Shown: positions 42,975 to 55,100 of the stretch, in pieces
How positions within the stretch are numbered: the first letter of the stretch is position 1
How the letters are laid out: every line of letters begins with the position of its first letter
The notes under the pieces: model-generated
What the model was told of the DNA's origin: nothing
Database searches by the model: none
What the model saw: the letters and a program-made list of their open reading frames with translations, nothing else
Assembly: GCA_014155875.1 (NCBI GenBank)
Contig: JACEFZ010013234.1
Location: forward strand, 186,001-250,000
Direction: 5' to 3'
DNA length: 64,000 nt
Source: Cepaea nemoralis
Lineage: Eukaryota; Mollusca; Gastropoda; Stylommatophora; Helicidae
Program-made: the position numbers and the translations under genes

Positions 42975-43260
42975 GTATAGATTATGGGTAATACATTGTA
43001 CCCTCTAACCCTGCAACCGCCTCTCTCCTATGCCCCCCCTCTCTCTCTTCCTACTGTCCCCTCTCTCCTACTGTCCCCCTGTCTCCTACTGTCCCCCCTC
43101 TCCCATTGTCCCCCCCCCCCTCTCCCATTGTCCACTTCCGCACGTGTATATAATATGTATGTAATATGTCAGACATCATTCCTACATCCGTCTTGTACTG
43201 TTAAATCGTGTTATGTAACCCCCCCCCCCCCCCCCCCCCCATACAGAAGAGCTTACGTGT
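42975..43260. repeat. Pyrimidine-rich tract with poly-C runs
   Basis: CCTCTCTC/TACTGTCCCC repeats, an 11-C run at 43110-43120 and a 22-C run at 43219-43240. Confidence 0.8.
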
Positions 43261-43974
43261 ACACACATCGACTCTCGTGGCATTTCTTGCGGATTTGCTA
43301 CCTACACCACCATTGGTCCCCCCTACCTTTCCCCGTGTCTCGGTTACCTGAATCTCACATGGCAGCTTCGGTGTCTCCATGGCCTACACCCGACAACTCA
43401 AATGCAGCTACGTAATTTCCGGTATGATTCACCGCCATCAGCCCGACATAGAACCGACAGTCGCCGAGATGGTAGACGAACGACAATACTTCATGGCCTT
43501 TTGTGATGGAGAAACTATTACCCCTTTAATTACCGTCTGGGATATGAACAGAGGAAATCCCAAGATTAGCTGGTAGTTTCACATCAATGCTGTAATGATT
43601 GCCCTGTGTGTTGTCTGTAGATCTTCACAGAAATACCCACCAATTCCCATTACTTTTTGTTGCCCCCCCCCCCCCCCCAGATAGTTGTTTCATTACGTTA
43701 TTTGTTCTCAGTTATGGTTGTCTTTCATTCTGTCTCTGGTAGTTCTCTCTGTTGTAATCCACAATAACCCATTAAAATAAATATCTTGGAGGCTTAGCCA
43801 CGTAGTATAATCTCTTGCTGTCTTAATCTGTCTTGCTGTCTCAATTTCTTCTACTGTCTCAATGTCTCATACTGTCTCAATCCCTTCTACTGTCTCCATC
43901 TGTCTCGCTGTCTCCATTTTTCTCTAACTCTCTTCCGGATAGTTGTTACATGAAACCACATACATTCATTCATT

Positions 43975-44260
43975 CAGTAGCATGTCCTTTGCATACCCCC
44001 CCCCCCCCCCCCCCACCTCCCATAACAACCTTCCGGAAAACTCGGCCATAGGGAAGATGTCCCACGTCCGACACACCCATCCGGAGATCATCTGCCACAT
44101 CCAGCACCCATCTTCTCTTTGGCCTTCCTCTTCTTCTCTTCCCGGGCATATACACCTCCATGATTGTTCTCTCCAATTTTTCATGATGTTTCAAGTGAGA
44201 ACCCACACTGTCAAACTCTGTCATTTGCTGCCAATATAGTACCTTGCGGTGTATGGCCGG
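43975..44260 (-). pseudogene. LINE C-terminal fragment
   Basis: Minus strand: SHLKHHEKLERTIMEVYMPG, RRRGRPKRRWVLDVADDLRM, GVSDVGHLPYGRVFRKVV, ending KGHATE. A 19-C run (43996-44014) sits in the last codons, here read as Gly. Paralogue of 34160-34405. Confidence 0.8.
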
Positions 44261-44274
44261 GGGGGGGGGGGGGT

Positions 44275-44450
44275 CTTGAGCCTGAGGAAATAAGGCCGCC
44301 TGGCTAGTGCAGTCGCCGCGAACTGTGCAGGTTAGAATTGTCTTTTTGCACCCGACAGAAAACAAAAAACTCTACACCTTACCGAGGATTCGAACCCGGG
44401 CCTCCCGAAGGAAAATCCAGCATACTAGCCACTGTGCCAGCAGCCCTAAC
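44275..44450 (-). mobile_element. tRNA-derived SINE
   Basis: Minus strand has A box TGGCACAGTGGCTAGTATG (about 44418-44436) and B box GGGTTCGAATCCTCGG (44384-44399), spaced as in tRNA. The 3' body extends towards 44275. Confidence 0.8.
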
Positions 44451-44599
44451 CCACTAAAATATCTGGGTGGCTTAGCCACATGACACAATCGAGACAAGAG
44501 TCCTTTAGAGAGCAGATCTGACCGCTACATCAAGCATGGCTACGGACATCACCGCCGCCTCCAAAGCACTCGCATGGGTAGCAGGACAAAAAGCCACAC

Positions 44600-44768
44600 A
44601 CAATCAGGTGCCGTCTCCACGATGAAGATTGGATGCAATGGATCTCCAACACTGTCTCTCGCCCTGACTGTACATTCTATCAGAACCCCGCCCGTCCATC
44701 TCCTGATGTTATCTTCCCACTTGTATCGTTGTCTACCTCTTGCTCGCTTGCCTTCAAACCTTACCCTC
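44600..44768 (-). pseudogene. LINE C-terminal fragment
   Basis: Minus-strand counterpart of 61312-61578: the ...KVEGKRARGRQRYKWED-type block and ARDRQ..WRSI end can be followed through frame slips. Confidence 0.55.
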
Positions 44769-45960
44769 CAGTATGGGTTTCTTCTTCTTTGCGTTCATCC
44801 GGAGTGTTTTTTCAGATGTGATTGCGGTGTGTCTCGTTAGGCACCCTTGGGTCGAGACCCTTAGGCCACCACATCCGACTTTTAGCGTGCAATTTTGACC
44901 AGGTTAGCATTCCTGGGAGGCTCTCACTTTTGTGGTACCTTCCCCATCCCAGCTAGTCAAGTTGGAACAGTCGAAGACTTCACGGTCGTCCCTCAAAGGA
45001 AGGCAGGGACAGTCCATGGCATTTTCCGCCATCCTGGAGCCGACACATAGCGCCCTGGTGCTGGGCTCACCGAGGGAATCGTCACGTCCTGCTCATGGCT
45101 GCTTTAATTCCTCACTTCAATATATTGGGCATCTCGTTCGCCCCGGGCCGTTCCCGCACAAACCTGACAGGTCTGCAGACGGTATCCACTCAGCGAATTT
45201 TCGATTCGGACATGTGCTTGTCGTTGTGCCCGTCAGAGCTGTTCCAGGCACGACGGACATTCGGAAAACTACCTAGTCAGAGCTGTTCCGAACCAGAGCG
45301 GCATTCGGAAACTAGGTAGATAGAGCTGTTCCTAGCACGAGAGACATTCGGACGAGACATTTCACTCGGACGTAAATGCGTAGTGCCAATTTTTATTTTG
45401 CCACCCGTAGGACGGCACTTCCGACTTCGGCGGGCATTTTTAATGAGGTTAGCCTTCCTCGGGTTTCGAGGCACGTTAGACTTATTGTTGTGATGTCGCC
45501 CACATCTTAGCTGGTCAAGATAGAACGGTCAAAGACATCACGGTCAACCCTCAAGGGAAGGCAGGGGCAGACCATGGGCATTCCTTCGCTATCCAAGTAA
45601 GCTTCCATAATTGCAGAACCGGCACATATTGCTCTGAGACTGGGCTCACCCGAGGAGTTGCTACGTCCTGCTCATGGCTGCTTTAGTTCCTCACTTCCAT
45701 GTGTTGGGCATCTCGCTTGCCACTGGTCGCTCAAGCACACACCAGGAACGGTCAGTCTGCGGGCGACATCCACTAGGTAAGCTTTTGCTTTTGACTTCGG
45801 ACTACGCAATGGATTCGCTAGCCGTGCGTTCCATTTCGTCCTATTGAGACGTTTTTCCACCTTTGTCTACACTCTATGAGGTAGATACAGTTTTCGTAAC
45901 CATTTCATTCGACTAGGGCACTTCTTCTACCTTTTAGTACTCGCTCACGAGGTAGGCTAC
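44769..45960. repeat. R1 copy and a 0.56-kb direct tandem duplication
   Basis: 44850-45235 is repeated at 45410-45800 (period about 563 bp): shared blocks include CATGGCTGCTTTA, GGGCATCTCG and ACGTCCTGCTCATGGC. A smaller 3-fold repeat (TCAGAGCTGTTCC, about 45 bp) sits at 45234-45345. Confidence 0.7.
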
Positions 45961-46254
45961 ATGTGCTGCCGTCTCAGCACCTTACCTCCGTGCAGCAGTG
46001 AGCGAGAAACGGCCAAGCCCTCTCATCCGGAGATTCCTCATATCCTCCATCTGAGAGCCTTCGGACAAGTATCAGAACTGGGCAGTGTAGCGTGCTCAAT
46101 ATCTCACCTCCATTTTTCGATAGGTGGGTATCGGCCCGGCTCTCACATCCGAGAGTTTATGGCTTAGAGGCGTTCAGCCTCAACCCTCGACAGAGAGCCA
46201 GCACGTGTATGGACTACGCTTGAGTTAAAAGCCAGTGAAAACAACAACAAAAGC

Positions 46255-46500
46255 CAGGCCTCAAATCACTTAGCTGGATGTACGCACCCGGACACGTCGG
46301 CGTAAAGGGCACGGCTGGCAAACAGTGCACCAATATACGCAGGAAGAAGCACGGGCAGGGCCGAGATCTCCAGTGCAGTACGGACCCAGCTGGCAGATAG
46401 CGACTCGTCTCTACCGCTAGTTACAGTACACGAATTGGGAGTGAAACCTCTACAAGCACATCGTTACCGACTTAAAAGCCGAAAAAGGAGACATTACAAT
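46255..46500 (+). pseudogene. RNase H tail fragment of another LINE
   Basis: Plus strand reads LKSLSWMYAPGHVGVKG, the final RNase H motif, followed by frameshifted sequence up to the inverted LINE A tail at 46505. Confidence 0.6.
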
Positions 46501-46504
46501 CAAC

Positions 46505-47870
46505 TAGTTAGTTAGTTAGTCGACAGATCATCCTCGTTGCACATCGAACCATTCAGTCCATAAGTGCTCGGATCCCCTCCTCAGCAAATCCCGCAGCGTG
46601 TAGCGGCTAACGACGCCAGTTCTGTGTTGGTTTATCAATCTTCTTTGGCTTCCTGCGTAGTGTTCTTGTTTGGCACGTGTATGGAGTAAGTCCATAAGTG
46701 CTCGGATCCCCTCCTCAGCAAATCCCGCAGCGTGTAGCGGCTAACGACGCCAGTTCTGTGTTGGTTTATCAATCTTCTTTGGCTTCCTGCGTAGTGTTCT
46801 TGTTTGGCCACCCCTCTTTTAATTTGCTGCTCCCGCAGTCTGGCCATTGTTGTAGATTCACAGTCATCACTTGGTTCTCGCAAAAGTCTCACTTCTCGTA
46901 GAGCATTCAGAATGTCAGCCTGGTCCATGGCGCGTCCGCCCTCCACAGTAGCCTCACCTGCGAGCTTGTCAGCCCGCTCATTTCCTTGTACTCCCGCATG
47001 ACCTGGCACGAAGATGAAACTAATCTTTGCCAGCCGAGACCGCTTCAGAGGCAGCAACCATTCTCTTCGGATCGACCCCTCCTCTATCCTCTTGATTATG
47101 TTCATTGAGTCGCTAAGGAAACAAGCCCTAGTGAAAGTCTGTGTCTCGAGCCATGTTATTGCTTTACTTACTGCCATGACTTCCATGGTCAGGCTACTTG
47201 TGGTTTCAGTGAAAGCACCAGAGTCCTCCTTCACAATTCTCCCTCCGGCCCGAGCTGTAAAGGCCCATGAGCTTCTCACATGTCGGACGACCGACCCATC
47301 TGCGTAGATGACCGCGTCACCGTCTAGCGAATTCTCGAAAATCAACGCTTGTACTTCAGCCTCAACAGCAGCCGGATTTTCTTGTCTGCATTTTCTATCT
47401 AGTTGGATGCAAACTGAAAAGGATGTGCAGAAGTCTGTTGGCACTTGCACCCACTCCTTGCCAGGTTCTAAGTCCTCAGGTGAACACACCTGTTGAAGAA
47501 TGTCTTCGGCTTGACCCATCCACGACCGTCCTCTTTTTAACCTGCTGCCCTTCACCTTCCTAATTTCACTATGCAGTGGATGTTGTGTGTTTGCGTTAAT
47601 TCTGAGGTAGGCGCGTGCCCTGCAAACTTGCATTCTCTCTTCAATGGTTGGAAAATCAAGAAGGTAGCGCATCGCCCTGCATGCTGTATCTTTTGTACAT
47701 CCAAGAATAATGTGCATAGCTTCATTCTGTATCCTTTCCATCCTTTCTATCTGCTTATGGCTGAGAGTCAGGGATTGCCATTGCATACTCCAAAACAGAC
47801 ATGACCAGCCCCTCGTACAGAAGACAATCAACTCTTCAGTGGCAACAGTGAGTAGAGATACCTTCAGATG
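46505..47870 (-). mobile_element. RNase H LINE family A, 5'-truncated
   Basis: Minus-oriented copy ending GTCGACTAACTAACTAAC (46505-46522), a (CTAA)n tail. Carries a 134-bp tandem duplication of its own 3' region (46555-46688 and 46689-46815). Almost identical to 55368-56121 over the shared part. Confidence 0.85.
46635..47850 (-). pseudogene. LINE family A ORF2 C-terminus with RNase H
   Basis: Open for about 400 codons. First the post-RT region (LSHKQIERMERIQNEAMHII and RGRSWMGQAEDIL), then RNase H: AVIYADGSVV (Asp 1), TMEVMAVSKAI (Glu), ACFLSDSMN (Asp 2), FVPGHAGVQGNERADKLAGE (His and last Asp). All catalytic positions are present. The C-terminal LINQHRTGVVSRYTL region follows. The RT palm and endonuclease are missing (5' truncation), and the extreme C-terminus is altered by the 134-bp duplication. 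In intact elements it removes RNA from the RNA-DNA hybrid. RNase H at this place is typical of I-superfamily LINEs. Confidence 0.88.
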
Positions 47871-47919
47871 ACTGCTGCATGGGAGGGTAGGAGGACGGAG
47901 CAAGCATGGGGATACCCGA

Positions 47920-48010
47920 TGTGCAGGAATGTCGATAGTGATAACATAACCTAACATAACATAGCATAACCTATCCTAACCTAACCTTACCCCCCCCCCC
48001 CCCCCCCCAC
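47920..48010. repeat. (ATAAC)n tract and 19-C run
   Basis: ATAACATAACCTAAC repeats preceded by AATGTCGATAGTG, as at 7110-7165, then C at 47990-48008. Confidence 0.7.
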
Positions 48011-48088
48011 CCCCTCCTTTCCAATTCTCCGAACGACTCACACAATTCCAGTACATTAACATTACCCATTCCGCCTGCCAGGCCAGGA

Positions 48089-48307
48089 ATGAAAGAAAAC
48101 AGAACATTCTGGCAACGCTTAAACAAATACTCTACCGTTTCAGCTCAGATGACCAACCCTCTAGCCATACGCCCATCTCGTGTACACGAAAAACTCCGGA
48201 ATTTGCCGACGGAAAGTGCCAAAACCGTTTTGGAAGCTACTACTACTACAGTCAATCGAAACACACGCACTCAAATCTACGAAATAATTAAGGCGGGACG
48301 GTTATAA
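48089..48307 (+). CDS. Short ORF, unknown (low confidence)
   Basis: 72 codons, MKENRTFWQRLNKYSTV... to ...IYEIIKAGRL and TAA. Composition is protein-like (mixed, Thr/Asn/Arg-rich) and it is not in an array, but I recognise no family. It could be part of a transposon ORF1. Confidence 0.2.
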   Translation: MKENRTFWQRLNKYSTVSAQMTNPLAIRPSRVHEKLRNLPTESAKTVLEATTTTVNRNTRTQIYEIIKAGRL

Positions 48308-48561
48308 ATAGCGCTGCCCCAAATGAATAGCCTGACTCAGATATAAATGGCGAAGGGTGCTCGGATTTTTTTGAGCACTGTTGGGTTGGTTGCGTGGATG
48401 TGGTGAGCGTTTGGAAAGCAGGTCGAGGGAATCTCTTCTGTACACTGAGTTGAGCACGTAACGATCCTATTTGGTTGTTGGTAAGGGACATAACGGGCGG
48501 CGAGGTTAGGGCACTGGTCTAATAACATCATGCGAAGAAAAAGACAGGAAGAGAGAGCGGA

Positions 48562-48565
<4 letters not shown>

Positions 48566-48633
<68 letters not shown>
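48566..48633. repeat. (GA)n microsatellite
   Basis: Long pure GA run; a second lies at 48838-48917. Confidence 0.95.
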
Positions 48634-48637
<4 letters not shown>

Positions 48638-48730
48638 ATGAAGAGTGAAAGTGAAAGAAAGAGAGGATGATAAAAAAAGTGGGGGAGAGAGAAAGAGAGA
48701 GAGAAGGGGAGGGGATAGGGGGTGGGGAGA

Positions 48731-48790
48731 GAACGAACGAACAAACATTTTTCAAAGGGTTAAGAAATGGGCACGCAGACCCCTCTGGCA
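48731..48790 (-). mobile_element. L2-type LINE 3' terminus
   Basis: GAACGAACGAACAAACATTT and TTCAAAGGGTTAAGAAATGG, then GGCACGCAGACCC: the minus-strand version of the family end, between the two GA runs. Confidence 0.75.
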
Positions 48791-48835
48791 CCCCCCCCCC
48801 CCTTTTCTTAGAGAGTGGGGGGAGAAGGAGAAGGA

Positions 48836-48837
<2 letters not shown>

Positions 48838-48917
<80 letters not shown>
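48838..48917. repeat. (GA)n microsatellite
   Basis: About 40 GA steps. Confidence 0.95.
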
Positions 48918-48919
<2 letters not shown>

Positions 48920-48999
48920 AAATCATATTGAAGTCTGTAGCCTTTAGCAAGTACATAATGCTTTGGATTTTACAATGTTTCTTTTGAACTACTAGCGAA

Positions 49000-49022
49000 A
49001 CTTCCGGTCACCAACATGGCGG
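49000..49022 (+). promoter_or_regulatory. ETS and YY1-like motif pair
   Basis: ACTTCCGG (49000-49007) and CAACATGGCGG (49012-49022) match the ETS and YY1 consensus motifs that often mark housekeeping transcription starts. The ATG within is followed by a stop after five codons, so it is not a coding start. Confidence 0.35.
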
Positions 49023-49289
49023 TTACGCATTGAGCCGTTGGGGCCTGTGACGTGTTTATGCTTGTGTCTACGGTTTGCAATCGCATTTTCCTCATGTTAG
49101 ACTAGTAGTACATGGTTCCGTCACCCTGCTACTGAGTGAGTGCGTGGGCGACACCGTGAGCTGTGAAATTCGCGTGGAATGCTTTTACATCTGTTCTATA
49201 CAGTGACCTGCATGTTCGGAACAATGGCTACCGGCGGTTGCTGAATGAACTGTTTTGCCCTTTCGGTTCACGAGTGCATTTTTTTGGGA

Positions 49290-49640
49290 GACACCTGGGA
49301 GTCGGCACTGAAGCTGCGGAGTTCGTGCTTTGTTCGACACTTTCGGCGGGCCGCCCTGCGGTTAAGAGACCGAGCCATGCGAGAAAAACGGGTCAATGAG
49401 GTCTTTCTGGTGACTGCCGAGTCCATGGACGATGAACTGTGGTATTCGTGGATGCATTTTGTGTTGGCATTCTGACGGCGGCATTATGCACAGTGTACCT
49501 GTGCGGGCTTGTTGGATTGCCGAGACTCCTGTCTATTCCACTTTTCACATTGGACAGTGGGGAGCATTTTGTGTGATATTCACTGGCACAGGAATGGAGT
49601 ATAATGGGAACGACCCGTTGCCGTGAAGTTTGAACCTCGA
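49290..49640 (+). repeat. Dispersed repeat R2
   Basis: 49310-49378 matches the 3' part of the SINE at 9935-10000. 49460-49640 matches 59560-59745 (TCTATTCCACTTTTCAC, GTGATATTCAC, CGTGAAGTT blocks). Confidence 0.65.
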
Positions 49641-49739
49641 CTAACCAACCAACCAACCAACCAACCACCCATCCACCCACCCACCACCCAACCTACCTAC
49701 CTACCTAACTCACTCACTTACTCACTCACCCACTCACCC

Positions 49740-49779
<40 letters not shown>

Positions 49780-49855
49780 CAACTAACTACCTACCTACCT
49801 ACCTACCTAACTAACTAACTAACTAACTAACTAGCTAACTAACTAAACTAGTGAA
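49641..49855. repeat. Compound tetranucleotide repeats
   Basis: (AACC)n, (ACCC)n, (ACCT)n, (ACTC)n and (AACT)n blocks in succession. Confidence 0.95.
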
Positions 49856-49879
49856 GAAACTATTGAATATAGTGACCAG

Positions 49880-50540
49880 CAGAATATTGTTTTGTAGAAG
49901 GCGTTCGATAGAGTAGACAGATACATATTATGGACCATCCTTGAAGACTATGAGATACAAGGACAATTGCTAGAAAACATCATAGCCATGTACCATTCGC
50001 GCCGAAGTACAGTAAGAACACAAGAAGGTATATTAGATATGTGCACATTCAATACAGAAGTGAGACAGGGATGTGTGCTCTCTCCTCTGTTATTTAATAT
50101 CTACATGGACAGAATATCCAAAGAAGCAAGCCTTGACAGAACAGATTCAGAAAATTTAGAACTCTTTACTCCAGATGAAGCAACTTATCCCCAGGAAATA
50201 AATGAACTTCTTTTTTGCAAACTATCAGTGCCTGTTTTACAGCGATGAGGGCAGACTACAAAATTATATTAATAATCTGAGTTCAACATACATCAGATAC
50301 AATATGAGCATATTAATAATCTGAGTTCAACATACATCAGATACAATATGAGCATAAACACAGCCAAAACCAAAGTAATGCAAGTTAGTAGCTCGCCTGG
50401 TCCACTAAGTATACAGATAAATAGCACAACTCTGAAATAAGTTAAAGAATTCAAATATCTTGGAAGTATGATCACAGAAGATGGCGGATTGGACAGAGAA
50501 ATCGAAATCAGATGTCAAAAAGCTAGTGCACTTACATATT
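49880..50540 (+). pseudogene. LINE RT palm fragment
   Basis: Plus strand: KAFDRVDRYILWTIL, ENIIAMYHSRRSTVRT, TFNTEVRQGCVLSPLLFNIY (classic RT motif 'RQGCvLSPlLFniY'), then after a break EFKYLGSMITEDGGLDREIE. The YADD-containing part is lost. A 44-bp tandem duplication lies at about 50266-50354. Confidence 0.85.
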
Positions 50541-51415
50541 AACTATCCATCCATCCATCATGTGCCATGCCGGTAAGCGTGGGCGGTCATGTTCTGCCAT
50601 CTCACTCGATCAACAGAGTCGTGGATCAGTTCCGTGTTTCTGTCTCGACCATGCCACAAGGCCAAGCCATCCAGATACTTGTTTCTAGGTCTTCCCCTTG
50701 GTCTGTTCCCCTCGACCTTACCAGTTGTCACCAAGTTCTCCAAATCATTTCTTCTCATAACATGCCCAAAAAATTGTGACTGTCTACGTCTAATGTTTCT
50801 GATCAGTTTACGATCTTCATTTGTTTCTTGAAGGACTTCTTCATTGGTCTTTCTGGCTGTCCATGGTATTCTTTGCATTTTCCTCAGAAACCACATTTCT
50901 ACAGCCATCAGATGTTTTTCAGCCTGGCTGCTCATTGTCCAAGCTTCACATCCATATAAAAGTACAGGTTCTATGTAGCATCTCAACACTCTTTTTCTCG
51001 TTTCAATTGACATCTTTTTATTGGTCAGTATGTTTTTCATCTTGCTAAAGGCTACTTTTGCCATGGCGATTCTTGTTCTAATCTCTTCAAGGCATCTCCC
51101 ATCAGATGTTATTACTGTTCCGAGATAATTGTACCTATTCACTTGTTGAAGAATATTCCCATTTACTTGTATATTACACTGTGGTATTTCGTTCTTCCTA
51201 GTGACGACCATAATCTGTGTCTTTTTACAATTTAATTCTAACCCTTGTTGTTCACTGTGTGTAACAACCGCATCTACTAAATTTTGCAGGTCCTGTTCAT
51301 TGTCTGCAATCAAGACTGTATCATCTGCATATCTAATGTTATTGATGCATCGTCCCCCAATGTTGATTCCTTCCATATTTTCAATATTTCTGAAAATATT
51401 TTCACTGTATTAACT
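50541..51415 (-). pseudogene. GAT-tailed LINE, RT active site to C-terminus
   Basis: Open for 272 codons from ATG 51376: INNIRYADDTVLIA (catalytic YADD), LNCKKTQIMVV, NYLGTVITSDGRCLEEI, LLYGCEAWTM, then IRRRQSQFFGHVMRRNDLEN, RPRGRPRNKYLDGLALWHGR and DRVRWQNM. The 3' end on the minus strand is ATGATGGATGGATGG. Lacks endonuclease and the first half of RT, so 5' truncated; otherwise the best preserved RT in the window. Confidence 0.9.
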
Positions 51416-51639
51416 ATCACCCTTACTGAAACATCAAAATACAAGCTTGTATACCCATGTCCCCAAAATGACAAATAATAAACAGCATATAAACCAACCC
51501 TATGCTACAAATCTCAAACTTGGACTTTATCCAAATCACACTTTCTAAAAATCAACACCTGCGAGATGAGATGCCCGAGGAGAGCTGCCAACTTAACCAC
51601 CCGAGACCACCCGAGACCGAGTAAGAAATGCTATTATCA

Positions 51640-51945
51640 GACGGACTGTTGGATCAATACCGTGTTCCACATTTATTGAAAGACAGTAAGATCAAGTGGT
51701 TTGGCCATGTCGTTAGAATGCAACACCACCAACTACCATCACTGGCCCTACATTAAAGATCATCTGCGACGAGATCAAGAGGGACGTCCAAGAAGAAAAT
51801 GGTTTCACGGCATCAACGACATTGCACAATCACACGGAATGACACTATCCAGTGCCGCCCATAGGGCTCTGGAGTGCAAATTATTCCTCCCCACGGCGCT
51901 TGACGGCAGAAGTGGAAGATTATGATGATGATGAATGTTTCTTTC
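51640..51945 (+). pseudogene. LINE C-terminal fragment with (ATG)n tail
   Basis: DSKIKWFGHVVRM, then after a frame break QEGRPRRKWFHGINDIAQSH and an A/R-rich end; followed by GATTATGATGATGATGA (51918-51935). Confidence 0.75.
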
Positions 51946-52090
51946 CATGGCTTGTACATTTTGTGTGATCTAGTCTGTGGGTTTTACAATGTTTCCATGG
52001 CTTGTACATTTTGTATGATCTAGTTCTAGTCTGTGGGTTTTACAAAGTTTCCATGGCTTGTACATTGTGTATGATGTAGTCTGTGGGTTG
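51945..52090. repeat. About 55-bp tandem repeat x 3
   Basis: GTTTCCATGGCTTGTACATT ... TCTGTGGGTTTTACA repeated three times. Confidence 0.85.
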
Positions 52091-52129
52091 TACAGCGAGA
52101 TAACAGTGCCTTTACGTATTGAAGGTAGG

Positions 52130-55100
52130 GTCTGTCCCACTGGTGTATAGAAGAGAAGACATACCAGGTAAATTCCACGTTATATGGAAGAGATGGTCTG
52201 TCCCACAACTTGTTGAATAAAATAGATGGACTGTCCCACAACTTGTTGAATAAAATAGATGGTCTGTCCCACCACTTGTTGTATAAAATAGATTGTCTGT
52301 CCCACAACTTGTTGTATAAAATAGATGGTCTGTCCCACAACTTGTTGGAGTAGAGATAGCATGTCCCACAACTTGTTGTATAAAATAGATGGTCTGTCCC
52401 ACAACTTGTTGTATAAAATAGATGGTCTGTCCCACAACTTGGTGTATAAAATAGATGGTCTGTCCCACAACTTGTTGTATAAAATAGATGGTCTGTCCAA
52501 CAGCGTGTTGTATAAAATAGATGGTCTGTCCCACAACTTGTTGTTTAAAATAGATGGTCTGTCCCAAAATTTGTTGTATAAAATAGATGGTCTGTCCAAC
52601 AACTTGTTGGAGTAGAGATGGCATGTCCCACAACGAGTTGTATAAAATAGATGGTCTGTCCCACAACTTGGTGTATAAAATAGATGGCCTGTACAACAAC
52701 TTGTTGTATAAAATAGATACTCTGTCCCACAACTTGTTGTATAAAATAGATGGTCTGTCCCACAACTTGGTGTATAAAATAGATGGTCTGTCCCACAACG
52801 TGTTGTATAAAATAGATGGTCTGTCCCACAACTTGGTGTATAAAATAGATGGTCTGTCCCACAACTTGGTGTATAAAATAGATGGTCTGTCTCACAACGT
52901 GTTGTATAAAATAGGTGGTCTGTCCCACAACGTGTAGTATAAAATAGATGGTCTGTCTCACAACGTGTTGTATAAAATAGATGGTGTGTCCCACAACTTG
53001 TTGTATAAAATAGATTGTCTGTCCCACAACTCGGTGTATAAAATAGATGGTCTGTCTCACAACGTGTATAAAATAGTTGGTATGTCCCACAACGTATTGT
53101 ATGAAATAGATTGTCTGTCCCACAACTTGTTGTATAAAATAGATGGTCTGTCCAACAACTCGGTGTATAAAATAGATGGTCTGTCTCACAACGTGTTGTA
53201 TAAAATAGATGGTCTGTCCCACAACGTGTTGTATAAAATAGATGGTCTGTCTCACAACGTGTTGTATAAAATAGATGGTCGGTCCCACAACTTTTTGTAT
53301 AAAATAGATGGTCTGTCCCACAACTTGTTGTTTAAAATAGATGGTCTGTCCCACAACTTGTTGGAGTAGAGATGGCATGTCCAACAACTTGGTGTATAAA
53401 ATAGATGGTCTGTCCCACAACGTGTTGTATAAAATAGATGGTCTGTCCCACAACTTGTATAAAATAGATTGTCTGTCCCACAACTCCGTGTATAAAATAG
53501 ATGGTCTGTCTCACAACGTGTTGTATAAAATAGATGGTCTGTCCCACAACTTGGTGTATAAAATAGATGGTCTGTCCCACAACTTGTTGTATAAAATATA
53601 TGGTCTGTCCAACAGCGTGTTGTATAAAATAGATGGTCTGTCCCACAACTTGTTGGAGTAGAGATGGCATGTCCAACAACTTGGTGTATAGAATAGACGG
53701 TCTGTCCCACAACTTGTTGTATAAAATAGATGGTCTATCCGTCAACGTGTTGTATAAAATAGATGATCTGTCCAACAACTTGGTGTATAAAATAGATGGT
53801 GTGTCCCACAACTTGTTGGAGTAGAGATGGCATGTCCCACAACTTGGTGTATAAAATAGATGACATGTCCCACATCGTGGTGTATAAAATAGATGGCATG
53901 TCCCACAACTTGGTGTATAAAATAGATGGCATGTCCCACAACTTGGTGTACAAAATAGACGGTCTGTCCCACAACTTGTTGGAGTAGAGATGGCATGTCC
54001 CACAACTTGGTGTATAAAATAGATTGTCTGTCACACAACGTGTTGTATAAAATAGATTGTCTGTCCCACAACGGGGTTGTGTAAAATAGATGGTCTGTCC
54101 CACAACTTGGTGTATAAAATAGATGGTCTGTCCAACAACTTGTTGGAGTAGAGATGGCATGTCCCACATTTCGTTGTATAAAATAGATGGCATGTCCCAC
54201 AACGTGGTGTATAAAATAGATGGCATGTCCCACAACTCGGTGTATAAAATAGAAGGCATGTCCCACAACGTGGTGTATAAAATAGATGGCATGTCCCACA
54301 ACTCAGTGTATAAAATAGATGGCATGTCCCACAACGTGGTGTATAAAATAGATGGTCTGTCCCACAACTTGTTGGAGTAGAGATGGCATGTCCCACAACT
54401 TCTTGTATAAAATAGATGGTCTGTCCCACAACGTGTTGTATAAAATAGATGGTCTGTCCCACAACGTGTTGTATAAAATAGATGCTCTGTCCCACAAAGT
54501 GTTGTATAAAATAGATGGTCTGTCCAACAACTTGGTGTATAAAATAGATGGTCTGTCCCACAACTTGTTGGAATAGAGATGGTATGTCCCACAACTTGGT
54601 GTATAAAATAGATGGTCTGTCCAACAACTTGGTGTATAAAATAGATGGTCTGTCCCACAACTTGGTGTATAAAATAGATGGCATGTCCCACAACTTGGTG
54701 TATAAAATAGATGGTCTGTCCCACAACGTGTTGTATAAAACAGATGGTGTGTCCCACAACGTGTTGTATATAATAGATGGTCTGTCCCACAACGTGTTGT
54801 TTAAAATAGATGGTCTGTCCCACAACGTGTTGTATAAAATAGATGGTCTGTCCAAAAACTCGGTGTATAAAATAGATGGCATGTCCCACAACTTGGTGTA
54901 TAAAATAGTTGGTCAGTCCAACAACGTGTTGTATTAAATAGATGGCGTGTCCCACAACATTTTGTATAAAATAGATGGCATGTCCCACAACTTGGTGTAT
55001 AAAATAGATGGTCTGTCCCACAACGTGTTGTATAAAATAGATGGTCTGTCCAACAACTTGGTGTATAAAATAGATGGTCTGTCCACAACTTGTTGTATAA

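Noticed and set aside
43379..43576. 65-codon ORF (MAYTRQLKCSYV...)
   Set aside because: No family recognised, no splice or neighbour support; could not be separated from chance.
44384..44436. A functional tRNA gene
   Set aside because: A and B boxes are present but no cloverleaf with acceptor stem could be formed by eye; fits a tRNA-derived SINE.
48528..48987. Ser/Leu and Glu/Arg repeats as coding frames
   Set aside because: They are the (GA)n microsatellites.
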